A stretch of 7,280 nt of DNA from an uncultured Eubacteriales bacterium (GTDB lineage: Bacteria > Bacillota > Clostridia > Oscillospirales > Acutalibacteraceae): contig CAKTXU010000090.1 in NCBI GenBank assembly GCA_934630995.1, positions 1 to 7,280 on the forward strand, given 5' to 3'. Every line of letters begins with the position of its first letter. The stretch's first letter is position 1. Made by a program: the position numbers and the translations under genes. The notes beneath the pieces were generated by a model. It had not been told where the DNA came from and searched no databases. It saw only the letters and a program-made list of their open reading frames with translations. Of the stretch, positions 1 through 6,453 are shown in pieces.

Positions 1-855
1 AAAATACAGCCACGCCATGGCCGACGCCTGGCCGTAATCCACCGCGACCACCATCGCCTTCTGGATATCCTGCATCACCACGTTCTGAGAGCTGACGAAG
101 CAGTCGACGATGGAATAGATGGTGTTGACCAGGATGAGGGGGCTGACCATGGGGAAGGTGATCTTCCAGAAGGTTTCCCACCCGGTGGCGCCCTCCATCT
201 GCGCCGCCTCATAGATAGAGGGGGAAATCGACTGCAGGCCCGACAGGAAGATGATGATCTGCACGCCGCTGGAGATGATGATGTCGTAAATACCGTCCGC
301 CGTGGCGGTGATAAAGCGGATAATCGGTTCCCCCATCCCCAGAGAAGAGAGAATTTTGGTCAAATCGGCATATTGGGCTGCGGTTTCCGTAACGACGGCG
401 CTGCCCGCCGCCCCCAGCTCGTTCATGCCGCTGAGCAGGATATCCGACGCCTCCAGCTTCATAATGACGCCGGATGCCAGAATGACGGGGATGAAGAACA
501 CGCTGCGAACAAAGGCCCTGCCGATGAATTTGCGGTTGATGAGGTTGGCGGCGAAAAAGCTGAATATCACCACCACCGGCACCGTGGTCAACAGGGAAGC
601 GAAACTGCTGAGCAGATCCTTGCGGAAATCCACGTTGACCAGCAGCAGGTTCCGGTAGTGGGACCAGCCCGCGTCGGCCAGGGTGTAGCCCTCCGCGCTC
701 ACCTTCAGGGTGCTGAAGCTGAACTGCACCGACTGGCCGAGGGGAATGAGGAACATAAAGATAAAGCCGATGATGAAGGGCAGGATAAAGATATAGCCCC
801 ATACGGCGCTGCGCCGTCTCGCCGCGGCGCCCGGCCGGCTCCGTTTGATTTTCAT
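1..855 (-). CDS. Sugar ABC transporter permease, MalF/UgpA type (second permease of the window; 3' end cut by window edge)
   Basis: Inner-membrane permease subunit of a carbohydrate importer, expected to pair with a MalG-type partner beyond the left edge. The frame is open for 285 codons from ATG at 855 to base 1. Membrane segments lie near residues 18-39, 84-106, 116-134, 190-207 and 236-254, and a sixth starts near 279, so only a short C-terminus should be missing. The ATPase-contacting EAA loop is at 215-239, with E216-A217-A218, G222, I232, P235 and P239. The extracytoplasmic stretch between helices 3 and 4 (about 136-188) is long, roughly 50 residues against about 30 in the permease at 6454-7280. 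The start codon overlaps the stop of the DUF5696 gene as ATGA, and AAGGGGG lies 8 bases upstream. The N-terminus is basic (K2, K4, R5, R7, R13-R15), as expected for a cytoplasmic end. Family is confident from the EAA loop and helices; substrate is unknown. Confidence 0.92.
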   Translation of the reverse strand, partial: MKIKRSRPGAAARRRSAVWGYIFILPFIIGFIFMFLIPLGQSVQFSFSTLKVSAEGYTLADAGWSHYRNLLLVNVDFRKDLLSSFASLLTTVPVVVIFSFFAANLINRKFIGRAFVRSVFFIPVILASGVIMKLEASDILLSGMNELGAAGSAVVTETAAQYADLTKILSSLGMGEPIIRFITATADGIYDIIISSGVQIIIFLSGLQSISPSIYEAAQMEGATGWETFWKITFPMVSPLILVNTIYSIVDCFVSSQNVVMQDIQKAMVVAVDYGQASAMAWLYF

Positions 856-3461
856 GCCGCCGTCCCCCTTCTCACCGTATAGCTGCCGGCGCCCACCGTG
901 ACGCCGTCCCCGGCATAGTCCGTGTCCCCGTAGTTGACATAGACCGCCGTCCCGTCCTCATAGACGGTTTTCTTCACCTGATCGGTCAGAGCCGCATGGC
1001 CGGTGATTTTCTGGCCGTTGAGCCCGTCCAGGGCGGCGGCTATCTCCTTGTACGCCTCCGCCGCCCAGTCCAGGGTCGCCTGATACTGGACCGCGTAGAG
1101 TGAAGAATAATTGGAGGCTTTCACCAGGGAGTTGTCCGCGTATATCCAGCGGACGTAAAGGCCGCTGCCGGTTTCGATGGCCCTGAGCTTGGCCTGCTCC
1201 CGGTTGTCGGAGAGATTGAATGCCTCTCCGGTGTAGGACACGCTGCCGTGGAGCACCATCTGCAGGAAGGGTACCTCGTCGTCGCAGATATACCGGCGGC
1301 CCGAGGAATCGGGCATTCCCAGGATATAGTCCATATAGGGGACGGCATCGAGATTGGCCCCCTCCCCCATCAGGCTGTAATCGCCGCTGAGGGAGGCCAG
1401 CGCCTCCGCTGTTTTTACCGCCGCTTCCTGCCGGTCGGTGTCGCTCTTCGTGCTCTGATCGGAATTGAGCTGAGCGCCCAGGGCGGCGACGGACAAACCG
1501 GACAGGCCGTAGGCCCCGTAAGCGCCGGTGAACCGCTCCACGACGCTCGCATAGCGGGACGGGCTGATGATATAGGGCGCGGTCAGCGTCTTATCCAGCT
1601 TGCCCGTGATGACGTCGTAGCCGTATTTCATGGCTACGGCGCCGCCCGGGGACCTGGCCGTATCGTTTCTCCCGGAAAAGCCGTCGAACCAGGGATCGCC
1701 GTAACTGTATTGAAAGGACACGTCGGGATAGAGGGCCACACCCTTGCCTGTCAGCGTCTCCGCCAGCGCCCGGAGGCCCTTGGCCCCTCCAAGGGAGGAC
1801 TGAATTCTCAGCCGGGTCGCGGCCGACTGGCTCATCCCCCCGTTCATCCATCCGCTGTAGCGCACCACCGGTGTGATCCCCTTCTCCAGCACGGCGCCGG
1901 CAATTTGGGCGCATTCCTCAAAGGTGGTGAGAGGCACCTCTCCCTCGTAGGCGACGCCCATGAAGGACTTGGTCTTGTCGATGGAGCCGACGACGTCCAT
2001 GACAAAGGGCGCGGTATCCTCGGCCGGCGACGCCGCGAGCAGCCCCTTGCCCTCCAGAAAGTCCCGATAACCGGCAGCCATTCCCACATAGGAGGTGTCC
2101 CCGGTAAGGAAACGGTACCGCATTTGAAAATTCCCTTGGTAGATATGGCTTCCGAAGGCCAGGATCTTGTCCGCCGTACCCAACACCTCTCCCAGCTCCA
2201 GGTTGGCGCTGCTGAGGACCTCGAAGGAGGCGTAGGCCGTATTGTAGGAATTGACCTTGCCGCCGATATCGGCGGTCAGGGTGGCGAACGCCTCGCCGTC
2301 CTCGATGATGGCCAGCATCCCGCTGTCCTCCTTGCGGATGCCGAACACGGGGAGGGAAAGGCCTCCCGTTGTTTCGACCGCAGACGGCACGGTATAATCC
2401 TCGCCATAGACCTTGGCGTAAAAGCCCTGGGTGTTGGTCCGCCCGTTATTCAGCCGGATCAGGGCCCCGGAGCCGTCCGGAACGAGGATGTACCCCTCCT
2501 CCTCCGCCCCCGCCGCCCCAAAAAAGGGCAGCAGCGAGATGGTGGAAATCGGCCATTTGGAGCTGTATTCGATTTCCCCGCCTGGGATGTAGGCCAGCAG
2601 ATCCCCGCCCTCAAGCTGGTAGACGATAGGGATTTTAAAAACATAGGCATCGGCCGTCGCCGATTTCACGCCGTTCACCTCATTATCCCGGTCCAGCTCC
2701 TCCGCGTTGTATCCGGCCTTAGCGAACAGATCATGAATTTTCTGCTGGATGCTGTCGCTCTTGGTGCTGCGCACGGCGTAGAGCTCGTTGTCCTCCGACA
2801 GCGTCGGATACAGCCGTTGCATCTCCTTGCGCTCGTCCTCGGTCTTGGCGTCCGCAAGGGAAATTTTGAGATACCGGCGGCGCTTGAGCTCCGCGGCCTC
2901 GTCCTCGGAGAGCCGGACGCAGAATTCCTCCATCCGCTCCGCGCTGATTACGGAGGGGTAGAGATACGCCTTGCGATTCTCCGACAGGGTGTAGGTGATT
3001 TTCACACCATCCCGCACCGTTTCCACCGTAAAGGCGCCGTGAGCGATGCTCTGGGCGTAGTTGTCGATGGAAAACAGGGTGGAGGAAGCGTTGTAATAGC
3101 TGACCAGCAGCTGGGCCGACATTTTATCCCTGTTGGAGGCGGAGGCGATGGGATCCTCCTTCCGATCCGGGGGATTGGAGGTGAAAACGGCGCCGGTTTC
3201 CTTGCACCTGACCGCCACCTCACTGGTTTCCTCCCGCAGATAGAGCACCAGGCGGTCATTTTCCGCCACCGCCCGCATGCCCTCCCAATCGGGAGCGGAC
3301 ACGGGGTTGCTCTCCACATATTCATAGGTCCGGGCCGCCGCCCCGGCCCCGGCTTCCCCGTCCGCCGCGGCGCCGCTCCCCGCCCCGGCCACCGGCAGCA
3401 GCAGGGCCGCCGCCAGGATGCAGGAGGGTATCCTGCCCGTTATCGGCTTGATTCCACGCAA
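852..3461 (-). CDS. Exported DUF5696-family protein, possibly glycoside-hydrolase-like
   Basis: An 869-residue exported protein that I assign to the DUF5696 family from memory of its overall look and neighbours. Residues 1-33 are a signal peptide: R2, K5 and R10, a hydrophobic core near 14-25, then Ala-rich to a likely cut near AAA33. Residues about 44-480 look beta-rich. Residues about 485-745 alternate strand and helix like a TIM barrel, with VVRYSGW at 532-538, LYPDVSFQY at 577-585, LGAQLNSD at 661-668, MGEGANLDAVPYMDYI at 698-713 and PFLQMVLHG at 731-739. The end (about 828-865) looks like a small beta domain (EDGTAVYVNYGD). D580, D668, E700 and D705 could be active-site acids, but this is inference. 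I chose TTG at 3461 because a perfect AGGAGG sits 8 bases before it and a signal peptide then begins at once. Starting at 3503 would overlap the YIP1 gene and add 14 residues with no signal character. Function is unproven; glycan cleavage or binding outside the cell fits the permease neighbours. Confidence 0.85.
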   Translation of the reverse strand: MRGIKPITGRIPSCILAAALLLPVAGAGSGAAADGEAGAGAAARTYEYVESNPVSAPDWEGMRAVAENDRLVLYLREETSEVAVRCKETGAVFTSNPPDRKEDPIASASNRDKMSAQLLVSYYNASSTLFSIDNYAQSIAHGAFTVETVRDGVKITYTLSENRKAYLYPSVISAERMEEFCVRLSEDEAAELKRRRYLKISLADAKTEDERKEMQRLYPTLSEDNELYAVRSTKSDSIQQKIHDLFAKAGYNAEELDRDNEVNGVKSATADAYVFKIPIVYQLEGGDLLAYIPGGEIEYSSKWPISTISLLPFFGAAGAEEEGYILVPDGSGALIRLNNGRTNTQGFYAKVYGEDYTVPSAVETTGGLSLPVFGIRKEDSGMLAIIEDGEAFATLTADIGGKVNSYNTAYASFEVLSSANLELGEVLGTADKILAFGSHIYQGNFQMRYRFLTGDTSYVGMAAGYRDFLEGKGLLAASPAEDTAPFVMDVVGSIDKTKSFMGVAYEGEVPLTTFEECAQIAGAVLEKGITPVVRYSGWMNGGMSQSAATRLRIQSSLGGAKGLRALAETLTGKGVALYPDVSFQYSYGDPWFDGFSGRNDTARSPGGAVAMKYGYDVITGKLDKTLTAPYIISPSRYASVVERFTGAYGAYGLSGLSVAALGAQLNSDQSTKSDTDRQEAAVKTAEALASLSGDYSLMGEGANLDAVPYMDYILGMPDSSGRRYICDDEVPFLQMVLHGSVSYTGEAFNLSDNREQAKLRAIETGSGLYVRWIYADNSLVKASNYSSLYAVQYQATLDWAAEAYKEIAAALDGLNGQKITGHAALTDQVKKTVYEDGTAVYVNYGDTDYAGDGVTVGAGSYTVRRGTAA
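864..870 (-). promoter_or_regulatory. Ribosome binding site of the second MalF-type permease
   Basis: The minus strand reads AAGGGGG, 8 bases before the ATG at 855, inside the last codons of the DUF5696 gene. With the ATGA stop/start overlap at 852-855 this points to translational coupling of the two genes. Confidence 0.65.
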
Positions 3462-3469
3462 GTCGCACA

Positions 3470-3475
3470 CCTCCT
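3470..3475 (-). promoter_or_regulatory. Perfect Shine-Dalgarno site deciding the TTG start of the DUF5696 gene
   Basis: The minus strand reads AGGAGG here, 8 bases before the TTG at 3461-3459. It lies in the 19-base gap after the YIP1 stop (3483-3481). It is the only full-consensus ribosome site in the window, and its spacing rules out the longer in-frame start at 3503. A GTG overlapping the site is too close to it to be used. Confidence 0.85.
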
Positions 3476-3480
3476 GTTTT

Positions 3481-4104
3481 TCAAATCCGATAGGATATCT
3501 CAATGTATACTGCGTAGATGTACTGAAAAATCTTTTGCAGAATACTGAAGAGCAGCATGCCCAGGAAGAGCATCAGCGCCATGCCCACCAGGATGCAGAT
3601 TACGGTCAGCACCGTCTTTTTCAGGCTGTAATCATGGGTCATCATCACGCCCGACACCAGCAGCAGCCCGCACCAGAGGAGGGATAGAGCCGCTGTGCCA
3701 TAGTAAAAGACCGACTCGTCGCTGACCATGAATTGGCTGAGGAAAACCATGGGGAGATTGAGCAGGACATAGGGCGCCAGGGCATAGCCGGCGGCGATGA
3801 CGATATCCCGGAAGGTCCCCTTGCCGTCCATCAGGGAGGTCAGACACCAGTTGGACGCCGACCACAGCACAAAGAGCAGCGCCAGGGCCATGACCTCCAG
3901 CACAATATTCATTTCGGTGAGATCGGTGGTGTTGAAAATAAAACCGGCGTAGCACCGCTTGACGATATAGGTGACAAGGGCCAGGGCGGCGATGGACAGG
4001 GCGACCGGCAGCCGTCCCTGCTTCTCCCACTTCAAATCCCAGAAGCCGCTGAACGGATGCAGGATCACGTGGCCGATATGTTTGACGGGATTACTGTTTT
4101 TCAT
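3481..4104 (-). CDS. YIP1-family integral membrane protein
   Basis: A 207-residue membrane protein resembling the bacterial YIP1 (Yip1 domain) family, whose role is not established. After a short polar N-terminus comes HPFSGFWDLKWEKQG at 16-30, which matches the N-terminal pattern I recall for operon-borne YIP1 proteins. Five hydrophobic segments follow near 32-48, 67-91, 101-125, 134-155 and 164-190. Conserved-looking features include W86, the DGKGTFRD loop (93-100) and GYALAPY (106-112); the latter type of motif is common in the family. The ATG at 4104 overlaps the NHL gene by 14 bases, suggesting translational coupling. A GTG at 4113 would add three residues (MPA), and both starts have only weak ribosome sites, so the choice is uncertain. 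The next gene starts 19 bases after this stop. It may help assemble or anchor the neighbouring extracytoplasmic proteins or permeases, but that is guesswork from context. Confidence 0.85.
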   Translation of the reverse strand: MKNSNPVKHIGHVILHPFSGFWDLKWEKQGRLPVALSIAALALVTYIVKRCYAGFIFNTTDLTEMNIVLEVMALALLFVLWSASNWCLTSLMDGKGTFRDIVIAAGYALAPYVLLNLPMVFLSQFMVSDESVFYYGTAALSLLWCGLLLVSGVMMTHDYSLKKTVLTVICILVGMALMLFLGMLLFSILQKIFQYIYAVYIEISYRI

Positions 4105-5575
4105 AGCCGGCACTCAACTTTCTCAACAGCGCCTTACCCCGCTTGAACGCTTTGCGGATAAGCAGGAGGGCGATCAGGATGAGGAGGACGACGGCCACAT
4201 AGGGGAAATACACGCCCAGCTGCTGCCGCCGGTATTGTTTATAGGCCTTGCTGTAATACAGCCGCTGCTCCGACAGCCGGAAGCAATCGGCGGCGGTTTC
4301 ATAATCGCCGGTGCGCAGCGCCACCTTGCCGATGCCCGTATAGGCCAAATCCGAATTGGCGTTATACAGCAGCACCTGCCGCCATTGCGCCGCGGAAGCC
4401 TCATAGGCACCGGTTTCATACAGGGCCGTGGCCGACTGCACCGATTCCCCGTAGGGTGTCAAATCGTATTGCAGGACGGCCTTCCAAAAGCTGTCCACCA
4501 CCAGCAGCCTGTCCCCGCTGTAGCACACGGCCACCGGGACCTGAGTTAGCCCCTCCCGCTCCCCCGTCCCGCCGAAGGCGGACAGCAGGTTGCCGTCGGG
4601 GTCGTAGAGGAACACCCGTCCGGAGATGCTGTCCAGCAGCGCGTAGACGCCGGAGGGATGCACGTCCACGTCCACCATCACCGAATAAATCTTCCCATCG
4701 AGGATGTCCCCCACCGGCGGCACGTAGCCGTTCTGCTTGAGGACGTTGTTGCCCTTGGGATTGAGCCGCTTGACGATGCTGCTGTCGGACAGGCTGTCCG
4801 CGGAGGTGCCGTTGACGGCGAAAAGGAACCCCTTGCCGTCGATGGACAGGTTGGTGTATTCGGTGGGTACGAACAGATTCATCCGCTCCAGCTGCTCTTC
4901 GGTTGAGAAAGCCCGCCAGATGTATTCGATGAGGTTGTACCGCACGGCGTTGGCCCCCATATACCGCAGGAAGCTGCCGTCGCTCTCCAGCTCGATAAGG
5001 CCCTGATTGACCGACACAGCCACCACGTACATCCGACCCGCGTCGTCTACAGCAAGCTTCTTGGGCTGGTAGTTGAGGGAGTCCTCCAGCATGTCGGTAT
5101 CCGGCCGCCCGAATTCGTGCAGCAGCTCCCCCTCCAGGGAAAAGACCAGGATCCGTCCGTTGCCGGTATCAGCCACATACAGCTTATCCCCGGTGAGGAA
5201 AATCCCCTGGGCGTTGGAGAGGGCATCCTCTTTCCCGTCGTTTTCAAAGCTCTGTATTGTCCGTACCAGGTGAAAATCCCTGTCCATCAGATAGACGCAG
5301 CTCCCCACCCCGCTCCGGCCGTTGTCCAGCAGGGCGATCACCTCTCCGGCGGCCGCGATATCCATCGGGTTTTCCCAGTCCCGGCCCACCGCTTCGGCGC
5401 CGTAAACGGCGTCCGCGGCGGTGTAATAGGTGGGAGAGGGGACGATGCGCCTGTTCCAGTCGTATACATAGCTGACATAGGATTCCGCCGCCGCGCCGAA
5501 GCCGCCCGCTAGGGTCAGCACCGCTATCCCGCAAAGGCAAAATGCCCGGAATCCCCGCTTTATTTTCAGGACCAT
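4091..5575 (-). CDS. Secreted NHL-repeat beta-propeller protein with TPRs and a C-terminal membrane anchor
   Basis: A 494-residue protein with type I membrane topology. Residues 1-30 are a signal peptide (K4, K6, R7, R10, hydrophobic core, cut near AAA30). Residues about 65-372 are propeller-like. The clearest NHL unit is 121-156 (NAQGIF, LYVADTGNGRILVFS, ELLHEFG). Others are near 168-207 (LAVDDAGRMYVV), 240-256 (LSIDGKGFLFAVNG), 302-335 (VDVHPSGVYALLD, VFLYDPDGNLLSAFG) and 346-372 (LLVVDSFWKAVLQYD). Residues about 381-440 form two TPR-like helix pairs (ALYETGAYEASAAQW and ALRTGDYETAADCF). A membrane helix spans about 456-473, followed by a basic cytoplasmic tail (K475, K478, R479, K481, R485, K486). 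The propeller and TPRs should therefore face outside. No enzyme residues are recognised; a ligand- or protein-binding scaffold fits the NHL and TPR folds. The gene starts 12 bases after the permease stop, with AGGGGGG 7 bases before the ATG. Architecture is clear; function is unknown. Confidence 0.87.
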   Translation of the reverse strand: MVLKIKRGFRAFCLCGIAVLTLAGGFGAAAESYVSYVYDWNRRIVPSPTYYTAADAVYGAEAVGRDWENPMDIAAAGEVIALLDNGRSGVGSCVYLMDRDFHLVRTIQSFENDGKEDALSNAQGIFLTGDKLYVADTGNGRILVFSLEGELLHEFGRPDTDMLEDSLNYQPKKLAVDDAGRMYVVAVSVNQGLIELESDGSFLRYMGANAVRYNLIEYIWRAFSTEEQLERMNLFVPTEYTNLSIDGKGFLFAVNGTSADSLSDSSIVKRLNPKGNNVLKQNGYVPPVGDILDGKIYSVMVDVDVHPSGVYALLDSISGRVFLYDPDGNLLSAFGGTGEREGLTQVPVAVCYSGDRLLVVDSFWKAVLQYDLTPYGESVQSATALYETGAYEASAAQWRQVLLYNANSDLAYTGIGKVALRTGDYETAADCFRLSEQRLYYSKAYKQYRRQQLGVYFPYVAVVLLILIALLLIRKAFKRGKALLRKLSAGYEKQ

Positions 5576-5582
5576 CTCCGCG

Positions 5583-5589
5583 CCCCCCT
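5583..5589 (-). promoter_or_regulatory. Ribosome binding site of the NHL gene, overlapping the permease stop codon
   Basis: The minus strand reads AGGGGGG, sharing its first two bases with the TAG stop (5590-5588) of the MalG-type permease and ending 7 bases before the ATG at 5575. Ribosomes finishing the permease would sit on this site. Confidence 0.6.
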
Positions 5590-6451
5590 ATTCCTTCATG
5601 CCCGAGGTCGCCATGGTCTGCATGACGTTACTCTGGTTGATAACAAACACCGTCAGGGGAAGCAGCATGACCAGCACCGCCACCGCCGCGCCCACCCCCG
5701 CCCGGGCAATCCCCGTCGAGGCTATCTGCGACAGGGCGTTCGGCAGGGTTTTCAGCTCCTCACTGTAGATGAAGCTCCCCGAGGGGGCGTTCCACAGGGA
5801 CTGGATGGCGAAGATGATGAGGGTCAGCCAGGCAGGCTTAACCATGGGCATCACGATCCGCATGAAAATCATGAACTCCGCGCAGCCGTCGATCCGGGCC
5901 GATTCGATGATATTGTCCGGTACCTGGTTCATGAACTGCTTCATCAGGTACAGCCCCATGGGCATGGCGACGGCGGGGATGATAAGGGCCAGATAGCTGT
6001 CGATCCATCCCAGACCGGACATGATGATGTAATTGGGGATGCTGGTGACCTGGGAGGAGAACATCAGGGAGAGCACCACCACCGAGAAGAAGAAATTCCG
6101 GCCCGGGAAGCGGTGCTTTTCCAGGGTGTAGGCCGCCAGGGAGGCGGCCACGATGTGCAGATAGGTGCCCAGGCCCGTCACCAGCAGGGAATTGAGTATG
6201 TAGCGGGAGAAGGGGACCCAGGACTGGCCCATCAGCAGAAATAGGTCGGAAAAATTTTCCAGCGTGGGATTGCGCACGAAAAAGGTGGGCGGAAAAACGA
6301 ACAGCTCCTCCATGGGCTTGAAGGCCTGACAGATGGCGTAGACAAAAGGCAGCGCCATGAAACAGGCAAACAGGAGCAGGATAAGGTTCAGCACGATATC
6401 CAGCGCCAGGGAACGGTTCTGACGGCGCTTTATCAGCTTCTTTCTCGCCAT
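5588..6451 (-). CDS. Carbohydrate ABC transporter permease, MalG/UgpE type
   Basis: A 287-residue inner-membrane permease subunit, the likely partner of the MalF-type permease just upstream; together they would form the sugar channel. It has a basic N-terminus (R3, K4, K5, K8-R10), then hydrophobic segments near 16-41, 85-108, 120-144, 152-170, 207-221 and 253-271, the usual six. Family features include the pre-helix-2 stretch with PTFFVRNPTLENF (55-67), Y84-NS88, and the EAA loop at 183-206 (E183-S184-A185, D188-G189, I199, P202, P206). The middle Ala of EAA is Ser. Length is normal for the family. I chose ATG at 6451, two bases after the upstream stop, with GGTGGGG 8 bases before it. A longer frame from TTG at 6499 would overlap the upstream gene by 46 bases and add 16 polar residues ahead of the typical MalG N-terminus. 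The C-terminus (MATSGMKE) resembles the usual TxGxxK-like tail. Substrate is unknown. Confidence 0.95.
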   Translation of the reverse strand: MARKKLIKRRQNRSLALDIVLNLILLLFACFMALPFVYAICQAFKPMEELFVFPPTFFVRNPTLENFSDLFLLMGQSWVPFSRYILNSLLVTGLGTYLHIVAASLAAYTLEKHRFPGRNFFFSVVVLSLMFSSQVTSIPNYIIMSGLGWIDSYLALIIPAVAMPMGLYLMKQFMNQVPDNIIESARIDGCAEFMIFMRIVMPMVKPAWLTLIIFAIQSLWNAPSGSFIYSEELKTLPNALSQIASTGIARAGVGAAVAVLVMLLPLTVFVINQSNVMQTMATSGMKE

Positions 6452-6453
6452 GC

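Noticed and set aside
209..802. Open minus-strand frame of 197 codons inside the left-hand permease
   Set aside because: It is out of phase with the permease frame, which runs unbroken from 855 to base 1 and carries the EAA loop and membrane helices. The alternative product is Arg/His/Gly-rich without domains.
2495..2520. C/T-rich run that looks like a low-complexity repeat
   Set aside because: It encodes an Ala/Gly/Glu linker (GAAGAEEEG) in the DUF5696 protein and has no regular repeat unit.
3411..3431. Possible lipobox around C14 of the DUF5696 protein (IPSC)
   Set aside because: The Cys precedes the hydrophobic core rather than following it, so a lipoprotein signal is not supported; an ordinary signal peptidase site near residue 33 fits better.
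3462..3503. Longer N-terminus of the DUF5696 protein from 3503
   Set aside because: The perfect AGGAGG at 3470-3475 would lie inside the coding region, and the extra residues bury the signal peptide.
1248..3548. Very long open frame (766 codons) on the plus strand opposite the DUF5696 gene
   Set aside because: The opposite strand codes an exported protein with signal peptide, perfect ribosome site and family resemblance. The plus-strand product is rich in Gly, Arg, His and Gln with no recognisable domain, as expected for the mirror of a GC-rich gene.
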